The notes beneath the pieces are model-generated. The model made no database searches. It saw nothing but the letters and a program-made list of their open reading frames with translations, and was not told the origin of the DNA. A stretch of DNA of 8,201 bases, from positions 1-8,201 of the forward strand of contig CAMWWS010000107.1 of assembly GCA_947178085.1 (NCBI GenBank). Reading direction: 5' to 3'. The position numbers were made by a program, and so were the translations under genes. Each line of letters starts with the position of its first letter. Within the stretch, counting starts at the first letter, position 1. Positions 6,890-8,201 of this stretch are shown here, one piece after another. This DNA comes from an uncultured Lachnospiraceae bacterium (GTDB taxonomy: Bacteria > Bacillota_A > Clostridia > Lachnospirales > Lachnospiraceae).

Positions 6890-7834
6890 ATGAAATATAT
6901 AAAGGATTTCAAAGAAGGGGACAGGATGTCCGACATCTATATGTGTAAGCATAAGCAATCAGCGGTCACGAAGAATGGGAAACCGTATGATAACGTGATT
7001 TTGCAGGATAAGACCGGAACAATAGATGCGAAAATATGGGATCCGAATAATGCGGGAATTGAGGAATTTGATGTCCTGGATTATATCGAAGTTCATGGAG
7101 ATGTAATCAACTTTCAGGGAGCGTTGCAGGTTAATGTAAAAAGAGTAAGGTGCTGTAAAGAGGGAGAGTATGACCCGGCACAGTACCTTCCGGTCAGCAG
7201 CAAAAACATAGATGCTATGATGAAGGAGCTGCTTGAATATATCGATAGTATCCAGAACTCATATCTGAAAGAGCTGTTAAAGGAATTTTTTATAAAAGAT
7301 GAACAATTTGTCAAAGCATTTCGCAAGTCGTCGGCGGCGAAGACAATACACCACAGTTTTATGGGCGGACTGCTTGAACACACATTAAGCGTAACTAAGA
7401 TGTGTGATTACTACTGCCGACAGTATCCGCTTTTGAAAAGGGATTTGCTCATCAGCGCAGCAATCTGTCACGATATCGGAAAAACCAGAGAGCTTTCTCT
7501 TTTTCCGGAAAATGATTATACAGACGACGGACAATTTTTGGGGCATATCGTAATCGGAACTGAAATGGTAGGAGAGAAGATTAGAAAAATCTCCGGTTTC
7601 CCTAAGATTTTGGAGAATGAATTGAAGCACTGTATCCTGGCGCATCATGGGGAATATGAATTCGGCTCTCCGAAAAAGCCTGCGATTATGGAGGCGCTTG
7701 CATTGAATTTCGCGGACAACACGGATGCGAAACTTCAGACTTTTACAGAACTGATGAATAATACGACAGATACAGGCTGGCTTGGATTTAACAGACTGTT
7801 TGATTCCAATATCAAAGGAACCAGGATGGAATAG
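6890..7834 (+). CDS. yhaM: 3'-5' exoribonuclease YhaM family (OB fold plus HD domain)
   Basis: The product is a cytosolic, metal-dependent 3'-5' exonuclease of the YhaM/CBF1 family. Family members trim and degrade RNA 3' ends and can act on single-stranded DNA. From ATG 6890 it has 314 residues, the usual size. An N-terminal OB-fold nucleic-acid-binding domain covers about residues 10-90 (LQDKTGTIDAKIWDPN, FQGALQVNVKRV). The HD domain follows with TIHHSFMGGLLEHTL (His154, His155, His164), the ICHDIGK metal motif (His194-Asp195), LGHIVIG (His219), CILAHHGEYEFGSPKKP (His252-His253) and FADNTDAKL (Asp276). All metal ligands appear intact. The frame is also open from TTG 6878 and GTG 6881. I chose ATG because MKYIKDFKEGDR is the usual family start and GGTG (6880-6883) sits 6 bases before it, with GAGG at 6873-6876 further upstream. 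It lies 112 bases after the PDZ gene and 54 bases before the secreted-protein gene. Confidence 0.93.
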   Translation: MKYIKDFKEGDRMSDIYMCKHKQSAVTKNGKPYDNVILQDKTGTIDAKIWDPNNAGIEEFDVLDYIEVHGDVINFQGALQVNVKRVRCCKEGEYDPAQYLPVSSKNIDAMMKELLEYIDSIQNSYLKELLKEFFIKDEQFVKAFRKSSAAKTIHHSFMGGLLEHTLSVTKMCDYYCRQYPLLKRDLLISAAICHDIGKTRELSLFPENDYTDDGQFLGHIVIGTEMVGEKIRKISGFPKILENELKHCILAHHGEYEFGSPKKPAIMEALALNFADNTDAKLQTFTELMNNTTDTGWLGFNRLFDSNIKGTRME

Positions 7835-7888
7835 TCAAATAAAGGAAAATTGTTTATTCCAATAATATACTGTACGAAAGGAAAAATT

Positions 7889-8201
7889 ATGAGAAACATA
7901 TATCGAAAAATATTTACCTACTTACTATCAACTGCAATGCTGCTTTCATTTTTCATGGCATCACCGGTCGCCAAAATCAGTGTTCAGGCAGCTGATAATA
8001 AAAAGGCTTGTTGGATTTCCTATTATGATATCGAAGAATCCCTGCAGGATAAAAGTGAAGCGGCTTTTAGAAAAAAGGTCTCAGCCATGTATGATAATGT
8101 CATTAAATATGGAATGAATACTGTGATTGTACATGCCCGTGCTATGGGTGACGCTTTGTATCCATCCAATTACTATCCGTGGTCAACTTACATAACTACC
8201 G
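7889..8201 (+). CDS. Secreted glycosyl-hydrolase-like protein (DUF187/GHL10 type), 3' end cut off
   Basis: The first 104 codons are present and the frame is open to the window edge. Residues 1-34 form a Sec signal peptide: basic RNIYRK, hydrophobic IFTYLLSTAMLLSFFMA, and a likely cleavage after SVQA (34) or QAA (35). The mature part starts with DNKKACWISYYDIEESLQ and continues with FRKKVSAMYDNVIKYGMNTVIVHARAMGDALYPSNYYPWS. This resembles the first strand and helix of the TIM-barrel glycosyl-hydrolase-like 10 (DUF187, COG1649, YngK-type) family, whose substrates are poorly defined. AAAGG (7878-7882) lies 6 bases before the ATG. TATACT at 7866-7871 could be a -10 box, but it lacks a -35, so co-transcription with yhaM across 54 bases is plausible. 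Downstream domains such as cell-wall binding or Ig-like repeats cannot be judged here. Confidence 0.75.
   Translation, partial: MRNIYRKIFTYLLSTAMLLSFFMASPVAKISVQAADNKKACWISYYDIEESLQDKSEAAFRKKVSAMYDNVIKYGMNTVIVHARAMGDALYPSNYYPWSTYITT

Noticed and set aside
7835..7888. AATAAA/TTTATT pairing between yhaM and the secreted-protein gene as a terminator
   Set aside because: The stem is purely AT with no T-run. The spacer otherwise holds only a ribosome binding site and a lone TATACT.

Overview
The window looks like ordinary chromosome from a low-to-moderate GC Firmicute, most likely a Lachnospiraceae-type member of the Clostridia. This is judged from protein character (a clostridial-style MutS2, a YhaM exonuclease, an SHDFRSP-type histidine kinase, a divergent HtrA-like PDZ protein and a DUF187/GHL10-type secreted protein), AGGAGG-like ribosome binding sites and compact gene packing. 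It contains no phage, insertion sequence, CRISPR array, rRNA or tRNA.

Layout. Bases 1-90 hold a possible terminator of an unseen upstream gene and the leader of trmL, which encodes a wobble-nucleotide tRNA 2'-O-methyltransferase on the + strand. trmL runs tail-to-tail, with 11 bases between, into a minus-strand block: mutS2 (upstream), an OmpR-type response regulator, then its membrane sensor kinase. The regulator and kinase are 26 bases apart and surely form one operon. Between mutS2 and the regulator lies a 141-base gap. Most of it is a 104-base element with 14-base inverted ends and two internal hairpins, one of which doubles as a plausible mutS2 terminator.

From about 5270 the genes diverge. 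On the + strand come a membrane-anchored, HtrA-like PDZ protein whose catalytic triad is gone, then the 3'-5' exoribonuclease gene yhaM, then the first 104 codons of a secreted glycosyl-hydrolase-like protein cut by the window edge. A good promoter (TTGTAA-17-TATACT) precedes the PDZ gene. A perfect TATAAT set among repeated TTAGG/CCTAA half-sites lies before yhaM.

How the genes relate. Three genes concern RNA or translation: trmL (tRNA modification), mutS2 (collided-ribosome handling and/or recombination control) and yhaM (RNA 3'-end turnover). Three are envelope-related: the sensor kinase with its regulator, the pseudo-HtrA, and the secreted GHL10-like protein. No single pathway is evident. 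The most unusual items are the HtrA-like pseudoprotease, the structured 104-base element, and a MutS2 whose Smr domain lacks the LDLR motif.
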